Source: Gelria sp.
Lineage (GTDB): Bacteria > Bacillota > Syntrophomonadia > Syntrophomonadales > Syntrophomonadaceae
Direction of reading: 5' to 3'
Length of the DNA: 15,318 nucleotides
Assembly (NCBI GenBank): GCA_012839665.1
Contig: DUMX01000065.1
Location: forward strand, 1 to 15,318
In this document: one piece after another, positions 14,181 through 15,318 of the stretch
Layout of the letters: the number at the start of each line of letters is the position of its first letter
Numbering within the stretch: the first letter of the stretch is position 1
Program-made: the position numbers and the translations under genes
The notes under the pieces: model-generated
What the model was told of the DNA's origin: nothing
The model's input: only the letters and a program-made list of their open reading frames with translations
Databases searched by the model: none

Positions 14181-14610
14181 AAAGGGTGTGGATGACTGCC
14201 CGGAAACGGTGAAACCAAACAAATCAGTGAAAGTGAAGCATATGAAATTATCAAAAAAATAATGAATGGTAAATCAATAACGGCCTTGGCGGTCTTCATC
14301 GCAGTTAAAACTCGAGGCCTCCATACCATCGTATTGTAAAGCGGCAGAAGAATCTTCATCATTCTTATAATCTCTGCACTGATTGTCTCTTTGGTTTTGA
14401 GGACATCATTATCAGGTCCAATTATAGTTTGGCGAGCTAAGCGATGATCAAGTCTTTGCGTTATGGATTATTCTCCAACCTTTAGCTTGGCCAGCAGAAG
14501 AAATCTCTCCAGAAGATTGCCGAGGCAAGAGCAGCGATTGAGGCTGGTAAAGGAATAAAGGCAGAGGATGTATGGTGTGAACTTGGAATTTAAGATAAGG
14601 TGGTGAAAAC
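14181..14610. other. Decayed intergenic region with short open remnants
   Basis: No intact gene is evident on the plus strand. One plus-strand stretch reads GETKQISESEAYEIIKKIMN and on to TRGLHTIVL before TAA near 14338. It has no proper start: an ATG at 14192 runs into TGA in another frame. On the minus strand the frame from 14467 down to 14063 has no stop and reads QRLDHRLARQTIIGPDNDV over part of it. Together with the antitoxin tail at 14486-14593, this suggests leftover pieces of several small genes. Confidence 0.4.
14486..14593 (+). pseudogene. C-terminal tail of an antitoxin-like protein
   Basis: The frame between stops at 14483 and 14591 reads LGQQKKSLQKIAEARAAIEA, then GKGIKAEDVWCELGI. 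The pattern K-I-x-x-A-R-x-x-I-x-x-GKGI-x-x-E-x-VW-x-ELGI is typical of the ends of small type II antitoxins (Phd/RelB-like). No start codon and no N-terminal DNA-binding part are present in this frame, so it is a fragment. It sits directly upstream of an intact antitoxin-toxin pair. Confidence 0.45.
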
Positions 14611-14841
14611 ATGGCAAACAGTTTAATTCAAGAAAAAATATCAAAAGAACTGGAGCATCTTCCCTTTGATAAGCAGAAAAAGGTTCTTGAATTTGTACGT
14701 TCACTGGTTAGCCCACCAACTACCGGAGTTACTGGTAAAGAATTATTAAAGTTTGCCGGTACGCTAACAGAAAACCAAGCATGTGAAATAAAAGAAATTA
14801 TTGAGAGGGATTGTGAGAAAATTGACATCTCCGACTGGTAG
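14611..14841 (+). CDS. VapB-like antitoxin (DUF2281-type)
   Basis: This 76-residue protein is probably the antidote to the overlapping toxin. The N-terminal half, ISKELEHLPFDKQKKVLEFV, matches the short helical repeat of DUF2281-like antitoxins (L-x-x-LP-x-x-x-Q-x-x-V-L-x-FV). The C-terminal part, GKELLKFAGTLTENQACEI then CEKIDISDW, is the type of tail that wraps PIN-domain toxins. AAGGTGGTG lies six bases before ATG 14611. Its end overlaps the toxin start, as is usual for such pairs. I infer autoregulation from the family, as no operator is evident. Confidence 0.75.
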   Translation: MANSLIQEKISKELEHLPFDKQKKVLEFVRSLVSPPTTGVTGKELLKFAGTLTENQACEIKEIIERDCEKIDISDW

Positions 14842-15220
14842 GTACCTTCTTGATACCAATATAATTATTGCATTATTAGCCTCCGATGAATCAGTAAAGG
14901 AGCGCCTTGTTTCGATAGAGGAAGTCTTTCTTCCCAGTATTGCAATTGGTGAGTTATATTATGGCGCTTATCGTTCGTCCAGACGTGATGAAAATATTAA
15001 GCGTATTGATAAACTAGTTAAAGGTAATAATATTCTGGTATGTAATGCTAGAATTGCACAAGAATATGGGCTAATTAAAAGTCGTTTAAGCGAAAAAGGA
15101 AGGCCGATTCCTGAAAATGATATTTGGATTGCCGCATTGGCCAGCAGCAATAACTTAATTGTTGTTACCCGTGATGAACACTTTAAACATGTAGAAGGTT
15201 TGCAGATAGAAATGTGGTAG
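14822..15220 (+). CDS. PIN-domain ribonuclease toxin, VapC type
   Basis: This is a probable magnesium-dependent endoribonuclease. VapC toxins usually cut tRNA or rRNA and stop growth when the antitoxin is lost. With a start at TTG 14822 the protein has 132 residues. The four acidic PIN positions are present: Asp11 (LLDTN), Glu44 (GELYYGA), Asp100 (ENDIWIAA) and Asp118 (TRDEHF). Nothing indicates inactivation. The start is uncertain. TTG 14822 gives MTSPTGRYLLDTN, close to the usual beginning, but GTG 14813 or TTG 14801 also fit the frame and lie nearer the GAGAGGGA site. All three lie inside the antitoxin gene, implying coupled translation. It is followed by a hairpin at 15233-15261. Confidence 0.88.
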   Translation: MTSPTGRYLLDTNIIIALLASDESVKERLVSIEEVFLPSIAIGELYYGAYRSSRRDENIKRIDKLVKGNNILVCNARIAQEYGLIKSRLSEKGRPIPENDIWIAALASSNNLIVVTRDEHFKHVEGLQIEMW

Positions 15221-15232
15221 CAATTGAACGCA

Positions 15233-15275
15233 GGGTCAACTGCCAAACAGGCGGTTGGCCCTGGTTGTTATTTTT
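15233..15275 (+). terminator. Probable terminator after the toxin-antitoxin pair
   Basis: GGGTCAACTGCC (15233-15244) pairs with GGCGGTTGGCCC (15250-15261) over 12 positions, two of them G-T, around the loop AAACA. A T-rich stretch ending in five T follows. The T run is interrupted, so efficiency is uncertain. Confidence 0.7.
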
Positions 15276-15318
15276 GCTTGGTTAATTTCTCCAACCGACC
15301 TTTGCAGGAACAAGGAAC

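Noticed and set aside
13251..15318. An integrated element using the tmRNA 3' end as attachment site
   Set aside because: The region after ssrA is accessory-like, but I found no second copy of the TTCGACTCC...CCTCCACCA end in the window and no integrase gene.

Overview
The window looks like a chromosomal segment from a Gram-positive anaerobe of the Bacillota, most likely a clostridial or Syntrophomonas-like lineage. The support is gene order plus sequence style. A CggR-type regulator is joined to a complete lower-glycolysis operon (gap-pgk-tpiA-gpmI-eno). It is followed by the Bacillus-like order secG-esterase-rnr-smpB-ssrA. GC content is moderate, Shine-Dalgarno sequences are strong, and pgk, tpiA, secG and probably vapC use TTG starts. 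The lineage is an inference from these traits, not a database result.

Positions 1-7042 carry the glycolytic block. cggR, gap, pgk, tpiA and gpmI are tightly packed, with overlaps or gaps of about 25 bases or less. Together their products turn glyceraldehyde-3-phosphate and dihydroxyacetone phosphate into 2-phosphoglycerate, and enolase then makes phosphoenolpyruvate. Two things break the order. The first 80 bases encode part of the CggR DNA-binding domain on the wrong strand: flipping them in place restores the reading frame exactly. Also, a GC-rich fold-back element of about 240 bp with inverted ends and 13-bp flanking direct repeats lies between gpmI and eno.

Positions 7143-13326 hold protein-export and RNA quality-control genes: secG, a YvaK/Est30-like carboxylesterase, rnr (RNase R), smpB and ssrA (tmRNA, tag AEDNFALAA, own promoter and terminator). 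RNase R, SmpB and tmRNA act together in ribosome rescue. Inserted between secG and the esterase is a 569-residue membrane protein. It retains recognisable pieces of the membrane-bound pyrophosphatase (HppA) scaffold but lacks every catalytic Asp/Lys loop I can look for. It is the most unusual gene here: a candidate pseudoenzyme of the ion-pumping pyrophosphatase family.

Positions 13327-15318 are an accessory tail behind ssrA: a promoter-bearing remnant of an ATPase-like gene, an 84-residue hypothetical protein, about 430 bp of decayed sequence including an antitoxin-like tail, and an apparently intact VapBC-type toxin-antitoxin pair ending at a terminator. No duplication of the tmRNA 3' end was found, so an integrated element is suggested but not shown.
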